Below the pieces are notes generated by a model. It was not told where the DNA came from. It did no database searches and saw nothing but the letters and a program-made list of their open reading frames with translations. From Acidobacteriota bacterium (GTDB taxonomy: Bacteria > Acidobacteriota > Blastocatellia > Pyrinomonadales > Pyrinomonadaceae): DNA of 6,454 nucleotides. The stretch spans positions 1-6,454 of the forward strand of contig JAKOSS010000879.1 of assembly GCA_029777145.1 (NCBI GenBank), in the 5' to 3' direction. This document shows, one piece after another, positions 1 through 5,568 of the stretch; within the stretch, counting starts at the first letter, position 1, and each line of letters begins with the position of its first letter. Position numbers and translations under genes: made by a program.

Positions 1-1
1 A

Positions 2-79
2 CATTTGGATCCATCCGTCCGTGAGAAGTTTATTGAACTTCATGACGCAGTCGCCAAAGCGCGAAACGAAGAATGTTGA
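2..79 (+). CDS. 3' end of an unidentified gene, cut by the left edge
   Basis: An open frame enters from the left edge and stops at TGA 77-79, leaving 25 visible C-terminal residues. The visible part is hydrophilic and probably helical (EKFIELHDAVAKARNEE), with no motif that I recognise. The main support for it being a real gene is its junction: the stop codon overlaps the start codon of the next gene (ATG at 73-75, TGA at 77-79), the typical arrangement of translationally coupled genes. The other frames here look less protein-like. The function cannot be named from so short a piece. Confidence 0.5.
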   Translation, partial: HLDPSVREKFIELHDAVAKARNEEC

Positions 80-408
80 TCTACCACATCGTCCTGCCCG
101 AAGTTTGGGAAAGATTCAAAGACGAGCCCGAATATGAAGCGGAGAGCCTGAAATCCGAAGGTTTCATCCACTGCAGTTACCGGAATCAGCTCGACGAGGT
201 GATCCTGCGTTATTACAAGGACGCGCGGAGCGTTCTCGTGCTCAATATCAATCCGCACCTGCTGACATCCGAACTGGTCGCCGAACCGTCGACCGGCGGC
301 GAGATCTACCCGCATATTTACGGTCCGATCAACGCGTCGGCGATCGTCGGGATCGAAGAGCGAATCGTTTCGGTCGTCGGAACGCCCGAAGTTACTTACG
401 ATGCATAA
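73..408 (+). CDS. DUF952 family protein
   Basis: A 111-residue protein that matches the DUF952 family from memory. It opens with IYHIV (residues 3-7, His5), has EGFIHCS at 29-35 followed by Gln39, and a C-terminal block GGEIYPHIYGPI at 75-86 with a preceding Glu71. The length is normal for a stand-alone DUF952 protein. The family is small and cytosolic. It has been grouped by fold with the ADP-ribosyltransferase superfamily, but no reaction is established, so none is claimed here. The start at 73 overlaps the previous gene's stop and the stop (406-408) overlaps the uppS start at 401, so it sits in a coupled operon. No strong Shine-Dalgarno is visible, which fits coupling. Confidence 0.85.
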   Translation: MLIYHIVLPEVWERFKDEPEYEAESLKSEGFIHCSYRNQLDEVILRYYKDARSVLVLNINPHLLTSELVAEPSTGGEIYPHIYGPINASAIVGIEERIVSVVGTPEVTYDA

Positions 409-1171
409 GAATTTCGCGAAAGTAGTCAAATCCGGATCGATCGAGGCAGATCTGCTCGACCAGATCGATCCCGAGCGCCTGCCGCAGCACATCGCGATCA
501 TCATGGACGGCAACGGCCGGTGGGCGAAGATGCGCGGAAAACCGCGTCTTTTCGGGCATCGCGAGGGCGCCGAATCGGTACGTGCGATCCTCGATACCTG
601 CGCCCGTCTCGAGATCAGGGCGGTCACGCTGTACGCATTTTCGACGGAAAACTGGAAACGGCCGGAAGACGAGGTTTCGGGCCTGATGCAGATGCTCCAG
701 CTGTACCTGAAGAAGGAACTTTCCGCGGTTCACAAGAACAACATCCGGTTCCGCGCGATCGGCAAGATCGAAGGATTGGCGCCGGAGATCCAGAAGGCGC
801 TGAAGGCGGCGGAATTGAAGACTGCCGCAAACACGGGAACGATACTCAACGTCGCGCTGAACTACGGCGGCCGGGCCGAGATCACCGAAGCGGCGAAGAA
901 GGCGGCGAAGGAAGTCCTGGCGCGGGGAGACTCTCTCGATAATCTGACCGAGGACGACATTGAGCGTAATCTTTACACCTACGGACTGCCCGAGGTCGAT
1001 CTGCTCGTGCGCACGAGCGGGGAATTCCGGATCTCGAACTTCCTGCTCTGGCAATTGGCGTACAGCGAGATCTATGTGACGCCGACGCTGTTTCCGGACT
1101 TCAGACGGGCCGAGATCTTCCGTTCGATCCTCGATTACCAAAAGCGCGACCGGCGATATGGCGGAGTTTGA
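401..1171 (+). CDS. uppS: isoprenyl (undecaprenyl) diphosphate synthase
   Basis: A 256-residue cis-prenyltransferase, the usual family length. It extends farnesyl diphosphate with isopentenyl diphosphate to the long-chain lipid carrier of peptidoglycan and other envelope glycans, acting at the inner face of the cytoplasmic membrane. Family signatures appear in order: IIMDGNGRWA at 33-42 with the diphosphate-binding Asp36, GHREG at 52-56, YAFSTENW at 78-85, NYGGR at 154-158, RTSGEFRISNFLLWQ at 204-218 and the C-terminal RRYGG at 251-255. The ATG at 401 overlaps the DUF952 stop by 8 bp, and an N-terminal leader of about 30 residues before the first motif is normal. The stop TGA (1169-1171) lies inside the first unit of the downstream 9-bp array. 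The C-terminus looks complete. The exact chain length cannot be read from sequence. Confidence 0.97.
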   Translation: MHKNFAKVVKSGSIEADLLDQIDPERLPQHIAIIMDGNGRWAKMRGKPRLFGHREGAESVRAILDTCARLEIRAVTLYAFSTENWKRPEDEVSGLMQMLQLYLKKELSAVHKNNIRFRAIGKIEGLAPEIQKALKAAELKTAANTGTILNVALNYGGRAEITEAAKKAAKEVLARGDSLDNLTEDDIERNLYTYGLPEVDLLVRTSGEFRISNFLLWQLAYSEIYVTPTLFPDFRRAEIFRSILDYQKRDRRYGGV

Positions 1172-1421
1172 GGAAGTTTGGGAAGTTTAGGAAGTTTGGG
1201 AAGTCTAGGAAGTTTGGGAAGTCTGGGAGTTCGGGAAGTTTGGGAAGTTTGGGAAGTTTAGGAAGTTTGGGAAGTTTTGGAAGTTTAGGAAGTTTGGGAA
1301 GTTTGGGAAGTTTCGGAAGTTTGGGAAGTTTGGGAAGTTTGGGAGTTCGGGAAGTTTCGGAAGTTTTGGATGTTGGGGAAGTTTCGGAAGTTTAGGAAAT
1401 TGGGGAGGTTCAGGAAGTTTA
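1163..1421 (+). repeat. 9-bp tandem array, consensus GGAAGTTTN, about 29 units
   Basis: About 29 near-perfect units run head to tail from the last codons of uppS to 1421. Eight positions are conserved and the ninth varies, with G most common, then A, C and T. Two units at 1226 and 1342 are 8-bp variants (GGAGTTCG) that shift the reading frame. The last few units (1368-1412) are degenerate. Because the period is a multiple of three, the array contains spurious open frames reading Gly-Ser-Leu, Lys-Phe-Gly or Asn-Phe-Pro, which I do not regard as genes. It faces a shorter array of the reverse complement at 1455-1553. Confidence 0.97.
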
Positions 1422-1454
1422 GACGATTGCTCGCGGCCCCAAGTCCTCAACTCC

Positions 1455-1553
1455 AGCACTTCCAAAACTTTCTAAATTTCCTGAACGTCCTAAACTTCCC
1501 AAACTTCCTAAACTTCCTAAACTTCCTAAACTTCCCAAACTTCCGAAACTTCC
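1455..1553 (-). repeat. 9-bp tandem array in opposite orientation, NAAACTTCC, about 11 units
   Basis: About 11 units of the reverse complement of the 1163-1421 repeat, separated from it by a 33-bp non-repetitive segment (1422-1454). The first four units are degenerate and those from 1491 to 1553 are almost perfect. Together the two arrays make an imperfect inverted repeat that could fold, as RNA or single-stranded DNA, into a long hairpin with many possible registers. T predominates at the variable position here (A on the complementary strand), whereas G predominates in the left array, so the two arms did not arise by simple recent inversion of one another. Confidence 0.95.
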
Positions 1554-1557
1554 ACAA

Positions 1558-1578
1558 CTGACCACCGACCACTGACTA
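1558..1578 (+). repeat. heptamer repeat CACTGAC, copy next to the cdsA start
   Basis: Degenerate heptamers (ACTGAC, CACCGAC, CACTGAC, then TA) form a 21-bp stretch identical to 5551-5571 beside the mutase gene. It ends 4 bp before the cdsA start codon and therefore occupies the place where a ribosome binding site would be expected. Confidence 0.85.
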
Positions 1579-1582
1579 ACGT

Positions 1583-2437
1583 ATGAATTCACGAGTTATC
1601 ACAGCGATCATCGCACTTCCGGTCCTGATCGTTTCGATCATCCTGCCGTACCTGCTTCCGACCGTTCCGGCGGCGTCGTGGCTGTTTCTCGTGATCGCGG
1701 CGCTGGCGCTCGGCGCCGGGCTATTTGAGTTCTACACGCTGACGAAAAAACTCGAACTCAAGGCCGATGCGTCGATCGCATATCTCGGTGCTGCCGCGTT
1801 CTTCGTCGCGTATCTCTTCGACGCGCCGGCGAAGTTGCCGGAAATGCTGATCATGACGGTGATCGCCTTCATGATCCTCGTCCTCATCTCGCAGACTTTT
1901 AGGTTTCGGGTCGATTTTTCGAAGATGCTCACCGGCGTCGGCGTGACGATCCTCGGTGTGTTGTACGTCGCGTTCCTCGGCGGATTCATCGTCGCGATGC
2001 GCGTCGGATTCACGGAGACGATCGTTCCGCACCTTTCGTCAAAACTGCTCGGATTCTTCTTCCTGATCGTAATGGGCGCCGACACCGGCGCGTACTACGT
2101 CGGAAAGAACTTCGGGAAGCACAAACTGGCGCCGAAAGTCTCGCCCGGAAAGACCTGGGAAGGCGTCGTCGGCGGATTGCTGCTCAGCGGCGGATTCGCG
2201 GCGATCGCTTCGGCGACATTCTTTCCCGAACTCAAGTTCGCAGTCTCGATCCCGCTCGGGTGTGCGATGAGCGTCGTCGGACTTTTCGGCGACTTGACGG
2301 AAAGCGCCATCAAACGCGGATCCGGTGCAAAGGACGCGGCGAACATCCTTCCGGGACACGGCGGACTTCTCGACCGCCTCGACAGTCTTCTGTTCAACGC
2401 ACCGATTCTCTATTATTTCGCGAGATTCTATTTTTAG
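1583..2437 (+). CDS. cdsA: phosphatidate cytidylyltransferase (CDP-diglyceride synthase)
   Basis: A 284-residue polytopic inner-membrane enzyme that converts phosphatidate and CTP to CDP-diacylglycerol, the branch point of phospholipid synthesis. Hydrophobic segments are evident near residues 5-25, 31-50, 64-79, 88-103, 117-138, 155-165 and 195-213. The family signature starts at Ser241 (SAIKRGSGAKD to 251) and continues as LPGHGGLLDRLD (256-267), including Lys244, Arg245, Lys250, Asp251, His259, Asp264 and Asp267. Also present are MGADTGAYYVGK (164-175) and SPGKTWEG (187-194). The start is fixed by the usual opening Met-x-x-Arg-Val-Ile-Thr. No Shine-Dalgarno precedes it: the 5' side is a heptamer repeat. 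The gene follows uppS in the same direction, a common pairing, but across 411 bp of mostly repeats. The stop is followed at once by another heptamer repeat. Confidence 0.96.
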   Translation: MNSRVITAIIALPVLIVSIILPYLLPTVPAASWLFLVIAALALGAGLFEFYTLTKKLELKADASIAYLGAAAFFVAYLFDAPAKLPEMLIMTVIAFMILVLISQTFRFRVDFSKMLTGVGVTILGVLYVAFLGGFIVAMRVGFTETIVPHLSSKLLGFFFLIVMGADTGAYYVGKNFGKHKLAPKVSPGKTWEGVVGGLLLSGGFAAIASATFFPELKFAVSIPLGCAMSVVGLFGDLTESAIKRGSGAKDAANILPGHGGLLDRLDSLLFNAPILYYFARFYF

Positions 2438-2458
2438 GTAGACAGTAGACGGTAGTGT
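2438..2458 (+). repeat. heptamer repeat GTAGACR, three units
   Basis: Three 7-bp units (GTAGACA, GTAGACG, GTAGTGT) begin on the base immediately after the cdsA stop codon TAG at 2435-2437. Confidence 0.75.
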
Positions 2459-2459
2459 G

Positions 2460-2490
2460 GATTTGCGATTTTCGATTTGCAATTTGCGAT
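2460..2490 (+). repeat. heptamer repeat GATTTGC, four units plus a remnant
   Basis: Units GATTTGC, GATTTTC, GATTTGC and AATTTGC occur in perfect 7-bp register, followed by a GAT remnant. The sequence is unrelated to the preceding GTAGACR repeat but has the same period. Confidence 0.8.
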
Positions 2491-2513
2491 CGCGCAAAGA
2501 AAAAGATTGGTCT

Positions 2514-2548
2514 CAATGCTCACTTCACGCTGCCCACTGCTCACTGAT
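2514..2548 (+). repeat. heptamer repeat, consensus CACTGCT, five degenerate units
   Basis: Five 7-bp units (CAATGCT, CACTTCA, CGCTGCC, CACTGCT, CACTGAT) in register. It resembles the CACTGAC family found at 1558 and 5542 and is probably a diverged relative. The rest of the spacer from 2549 to 2658 shows no gene, no convincing promoter and no repeat that I can support. Confidence 0.6.
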
Positions 2549-2658
2549 TTGCTTTTCCAAAACGCGTTCCTGTATCATCTCGATTGATATTTTATGAACG
2601 CAATTCGGTTCAATAACGACGATAATTGATTGGCGAGAGCGTTAATTTACTAGCGTTC

Positions 2659-2701
2659 CGCCTTTCGTTTGCGTCAAGAATCGAAAGGCGTTTTTTATTT
2701 T
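2659..2701 (+). terminator. rho-independent terminator
   Basis: A perfect 9-bp stem (CGCCTTTCG at 2659-2667 with CGAAAGGCG at 2682-2690) encloses a 14-nt loop and is followed directly by TTTTTTATTTT (2691-2701). This is a textbook intrinsic terminator for plus-strand transcription. It most simply ends the cdsA transcript about 220 nt after the stop codon, although it could end a separate short RNA from 2549-2658. It implies that aspS needs its own promoter downstream of 2701 or depends on readthrough. Confidence 0.88.
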
Positions 2702-2712
2702 GTCCGAAGTTG

Positions 2713-2792
2713 GGAGTTCCGCCTTCAGGCGGGCGATTTTCAAATAAATAGGGCACGGAGTTCGCTGGCAGGCCGCCTGAAGACGGAACTCC
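2713..2792. repeat. 80-bp palindromic element (REP/MITE-like)
   Basis: Inverted arms of 20 bp, GGAGTTCCGCCTTCAGGCGG at 2713-2732 and its reverse complement at 2773-2792, differ at one position and enclose a 40-bp centre. The centre holds a second, nested copy of the arm start (GGAGTTC at 2758-2764), which can also pair with the right arm. Each arm carries its own short palindrome (CCGCCTTCAGGCGG). The architecture matches repetitive extragenic palindromes or a very small non-autonomous transposable element. It ends 12 bp before the aspS start codon, so it must lie in or next to the aspS leader. Confidence 0.8.
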
Positions 2793-2804
2793 AAGCGGGG
2801 AATT

Positions 2805-4616
2805 ATGCTGGATCGTTTAGGAAATCTCGAAAGAAGTCATACGTGCGGCGAACTGCGCGAAACGAACGTCGGTGAGAAGGTCGTCCTGATGGGCTGGGTC
2901 GCGAAAAAGCGCGACTTCGGTGTGCTCACATTCATCGATATTCGCGACCGCGAGGGAATCACTCAGATCGTCATCAGCGAAGAAACCGATCTTGTCGCGC
3001 ACGAAAAGGCGAAAGCGGTCCGCGGCGAGTACGTCGTGGCGGTCACGGGCGAGGTGTTCTCACGCGCCGAGGGCACGCACAACAAGAAGCTCGCGACGGG
3101 CGACATTGAGGTCCACGTCCACGAGATCCTGATTCTCAACGACGCGAAGACGCCGCCGTTCGAACTCGAAAAGGCCGGATCGCAGAACCTCGCGTCTGAG
3201 GACCTGCGGCTGAAATACCGCTATCTCGATCTGCGCCGCCCGACGCTGCAGCAGAACATCCGCATGCGCGCAAAGGCAGTGCGCGAGATCCGTACCTACA
3301 TGGACGGACTCGGATTCACCGAGATCGAAACTCCGATCCTGCTGAAATCGACTCCGGAAGGTGCACGCGACTTCATCGTCCCGTCGCGCATCCATTCGGG
3401 AAAATTCTTCGCGTTGCCGCAGTCGCCGCAGATCCTCAAACAGATCTGCATGATCGCCGGGCTCGACAAGTACTATCAGATCGCCCGCTGTTTCCGCGAC
3501 GAGGACCTGCGTGCTGACCGTCAGCCGGAATTCACGCAGCTCGACGTCGAGATGTCGTTCGCGAACCAGGAGATGGTTTATCGTGTCATCGAGGGAATGT
3601 TCGCCTCGGTTCTGCGTCTGATCGGGGTCGAACTGCCGAACCAGTTTCCGCGCCTGACGTACGCCGAGGCGATGCGCCGGTACGGCTCGGACAAACCCGA
3701 CCTGCGCTTCGAGATGGAACTTCAGGATCTCAGCGAGAATCTCAAAGGAACTGATTTCGCGCCGTTCGCGTCGGTTCTTGAATCAAAAGGCGAGATCAAG
3801 GCAATCGTCGTCAAGGGAAAGGCCGATTATTCGCGCAAGCAGCTCGACGAACTTCAGGAGTTTGCGAAACGCTACGGCGCAGGCGCACTGGCGTGGATCA
3901 AGATCGGTGAGGCGGAAACCACGTCGTCGTTGCTGAAAGTCCTCGGCGAATCGAAGATCGAAGAACTCGCGACCGCCGCCGGCGCGGAAAAAGGCGACGC
4001 GGTGCTGATCATCGCGGGCAAGAAGCCGGTCGTCGCGGCGTCACTCGGCGCACTGCGTCTCGAGGTCGCGAAGCGCGAGAATTTGATCGACCGCAGCGCC
4101 TACAAGCCGTTGCTGGTGACGGAATTTCCGATGTTCGAATTCGACGAGGAATCGGGCCAGTATATGGCCGCGCATCATCCGTTCACGTCGCCGATGGACG
4201 AAGATCTTGAGATGTTCCGCACCGCGATCGAGGACGAATCGCAGCACCATTTGCTTGGCAACGTCCGCGCGAAGGCGTACGACGCCGTGATCAACGGCTA
4301 CGAGTGCGCCGGCGGTTCGATCAGAATTCACCAAAAAGAGATCCAGGCGCTGAACTTCAAGGCGCTCGGGTTGACGCCGGAAACCGCCCGCGAGCGGTTC
4401 GGATTCTTCCTCGACGCGCTCGAATTCGGAACGCCGCCGCACGGCGGTTTCGCGGCCGGCATCGAACGCACCTGCATGATTCTTTGCGGAACGGAGAACA
4501 TCCGCGACGTAATGGCGTTCCCGAAGACCGCGTCGGCCCAGGATCTGATGATGGATTCACCCGGCAACGTCGATCCGCATCAGCTCGACGAACTCGGGAT
4601 CAAGATCGTGGGATGA
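2805..4616 (+). CDS. aspS: aspartate--tRNA ligase, bacterial type
   Basis: A 603-residue class IIb aminoacyl-tRNA synthetase that charges tRNA-Asp in the cytosol, at the normal bacterial AspRS length. It begins with the anticodon-binding OB fold (about 8-115: HTCGEL, GWVAKKRDFG, FIDIRDREG). The catalytic core follows: motif 1 around 171-179 (ETPIL), TPEGARDF at 183-190, QSPQ at 206-209, and motif 2 from CFRDEDLRADRQPEF to QLD (229-247, Arg231). The bacterial insertion domain spans about 290-425, then HHPFT at 457-461, GGSIRIH at 503-509 and motif 3 GGFAAGIER at 547-555 (Arg555). The C-terminal block AFPKTASAQDLM (571-582) is also typical. The ATG at 2805 puts the conserved HTCGEL block at residue 12, as expected, with a weak GGGG 4 nt upstream as the only ribosome-site candidate. 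Motif 3 has Ile-Glu-Arg where Leu-Asp-Arg is commoner, a conservative change. Phe38 occupies a position linked to tRNA-Asp versus tRNA-Asn discrimination. Confidence 0.98.
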   Translation: MLDRLGNLERSHTCGELRETNVGEKVVLMGWVAKKRDFGVLTFIDIRDREGITQIVISEETDLVAHEKAKAVRGEYVVAVTGEVFSRAEGTHNKKLATGDIEVHVHEILILNDAKTPPFELEKAGSQNLASEDLRLKYRYLDLRRPTLQQNIRMRAKAVREIRTYMDGLGFTEIETPILLKSTPEGARDFIVPSRIHSGKFFALPQSPQILKQICMIAGLDKYYQIARCFRDEDLRADRQPEFTQLDVEMSFANQEMVYRVIEGMFASVLRLIGVELPNQFPRLTYAEAMRRYGSDKPDLRFEMELQDLSENLKGTDFAPFASVLESKGEIKAIVVKGKADYSRKQLDELQEFAKRYGAGALAWIKIGEAETTSSLLKVLGESKIEELATAAGAEKGDAVLIIAGKKPVVAASLGALRLEVAKRENLIDRSAYKPLLVTEFPMFEFDEESGQYMAAHHPFTSPMDEDLEMFRTAIEDESQHHLLGNVRAKAYDAVINGYECAGGSIRIHQKEIQALNFKALGLTPETARERFGFFLDALEFGTPPHGGFAAGIERTCMILCGTENIRDVMAFPKTASAQDLMMDSPGNVDPHQLDELGIKIVG

Positions 4617-4630
4617 GTCAATGGACGACG

Positions 4631-4997
4631 CTGTCGGAACCGGGAGCCGTAGAGACCGGCAAAGATTCAAAGTGAAGGCCGTCGTTTCGGAATAGTTGAT
4701 AGCTGATAGCTAATAGCTAAAGGCTGTCGGAACCGGGAGCCGTAGCGACCGGCAAAGATTCAAAGTGAGGGCCGTAGTTTCGGAATAGTTGATAGCTGAT
4801 AGCTAATAGCTGATAGCTAAAGGCTGTCGGAACCGGGAGCCGTAGCGACCGGCACAACGATCCGTTGGGTTCAAGATTCAAGTGAAGGCCGTCGTTTCGG
4901 AATAGTTGATAGCTGATAGCCAATAGCTGATAGCTAAAGGCTGTCGGAACCGGGAGCCGTAGCGACCGGCAAATCGATCCGTTGGGTTCAAAATCAG
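4631..4997 (+). repeat. composite tandem repeat, three full units plus a partial fourth
   Basis: Units start at 4631, 4724, 4824 and 4941, giving lengths of 93, 100 and 117 bp and a final partial unit. Each opens with a GC-rich block (CTGTCGGAACCGGGAGCCGT then AGCGACCGGC). An AAGATTCAA/GTGARGGCCGT segment follows, then TTCGGAATAGT, then heptamers of TAGCTGA/TAGCTAA, closing with AAAGG. Unit 2 is longer than unit 1 by exactly one heptamer. Unit 3 carries an extra 17 bp containing GATCCGTTGGGTTCAA, shared with unit 4. The array fills nearly the whole interval between the aspS stop and the TPR gene stop (386 bp). No gene or intrinsic terminator is evident in it. Confidence 0.95.
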
Positions 4998-5002
4998 GGC
5001 GT

Positions 5003-5452
5003 CTAGTTGCGACCATTTGAATCGTGATTAGACAACGAAAACTCGTCTCCAATAGCGATTCCGCCTTCTTTGAGTTCTTCGTCCAAGAGTCGGTACTCTT
5101 CCGCCTCGGGACATATTGCCAGAAAACGCTCTCGTTCCCGCCAAGCTTCGTGAATCAACTCGGAGTCAATCAGTAGATGAAAAAGGCCGACCGACGCTAG
5201 TTCGGATCGAGGAGAACAGACAACGGCGTTCCTAGTTGCTTCGAGCGCTTCCTCTCGTCTACCCGAAAACTTCAACAGTGAGCCGAGAATCCCCCAGACC
5301 GCGCCTGACTTCGGATGCTCGACTGCAAGGGCCGCGAGTAACTCGATGCCTTCCTCGAGGCGACCCTCATCCCTCAGCCGAAGAGCTTCGTTGAATCTAC
5401 GTTCTTGCGTCTCCGAAAATTCCAAACTGGTCCCGTCCGTCTTTAATTCCAC
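5003..5452 (-). CDS. small tetratricopeptide-repeat protein
   Basis: A 149-residue protein with no signal peptide or membrane segment, so probably cytosolic. It is mostly helical, with about three TPR-like helix pairs: residues 17-50 (ALRLRDEGRLEEGIELL), 51-84 (LGSLLKFSGRREEALEA) and a weaker one at 85-118 (GLFHLLIDSELIHEAW). TPRs mediate protein-protein contacts; nothing here indicates an enzyme or names the partner. The start is GTG at 5450-5452, the first possible start after an in-frame TAG upstream. A TTG at residue 10 is an alternative. It uses AGA, AGG, CTA, TTA and ATA codons that its neighbours largely avoid, which suggests later acquisition. It is flanked on both sides by the same TTCGGAAT/TAGCTAA-type repeats. 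It lies downstream of the mutase gene on the same strand, but the pair need not be an operon. Confidence 0.8.
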   Translation of the reverse strand: MELKTDGTSLEFSETQERRFNEALRLRDEGRLEEGIELLAALAVEHPKSGAVWGILGSLLKFSGRREEALEATRNAVVCSPRSELASVGLFHLLIDSELIHEAWRERERFLAICPEAEEYRLLDEELKEGGIAIGDEFSLSNHDSNGRN

Positions 5453-5490
5453 CCCTGGCTCCGAGTTCTTTGAAACAGTCTATCAACGCT

Positions 5491-5530
5491 TTCGGAATGG
5501 CTGACAGCTTTTAGCTAATAGCTATTAGCC
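5491..5530 (+). repeat. isolated, diverged copy of the TTCGGAAT plus TAGCTRA heptamer module
   Basis: Begins with TTCGGAATGGCTGACAGCT and continues with TAGCTAA-like heptamers. It corresponds to the second half of the composite unit at 4631-4997 (for example 4896-4940) in the same orientation. It lies upstream of the TPR gene, so this gene is bracketed by direct copies. The surrounding 116-bp gap (5453-5568) shows no promoter that I can support. Confidence 0.8.
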
Positions 5531-5540
5531 AAGCGGCCGG

Positions 5541-5568
5541 CCACTGACCACTGACCACCGACCACTGA

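Noticed and set aside
392..1141. Long minus-strand open frame opposite uppS
   Set aside because: Same cause: uppS carries all family motifs, while the opposite frame has none.
1163..1553. CRISPR or intrinsic terminator
   Set aside because: 9-bp units have no spacers, and neither arm is followed by a T-run, so it is not a standard terminator.
1168..1561. Open frames through the 9-bp arrays on both strands encoding Gly-Ser-Leu, Lys-Phe-Gly or Asn-Phe-Pro repeats
   Set aside because: They arise automatically from a repeat period divisible by three, have no conserved domain or ribosome binding site and are broken by the 8-bp units.
2626..2653. Possible sigma-70 promoter (TTGATT, 16-bp gap, TACTAG)
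   Set aside because: The -10 is a poor match and it would fire directly into the terminator at 2659; too weak to report as a feature.
2669..2875. Plus-strand open frame spanning the terminator loop, the palindromic element and the aspS 5' end
   Set aside because: It runs through the terminator stem and T-run and overlaps aspS in another frame; the peptide is a translation of the repeat.
4631..4997. CRISPR array
   Set aside because: The units are homologous along their whole length, with no unique spacers between constant repeats and no cas gene in view.
4717..5052. Minus-strand open frame with repeated peptide blocks
   Set aside because: The peptide repetition is a direct translation of the composite DNA repeat and overlaps the TPR gene's end.
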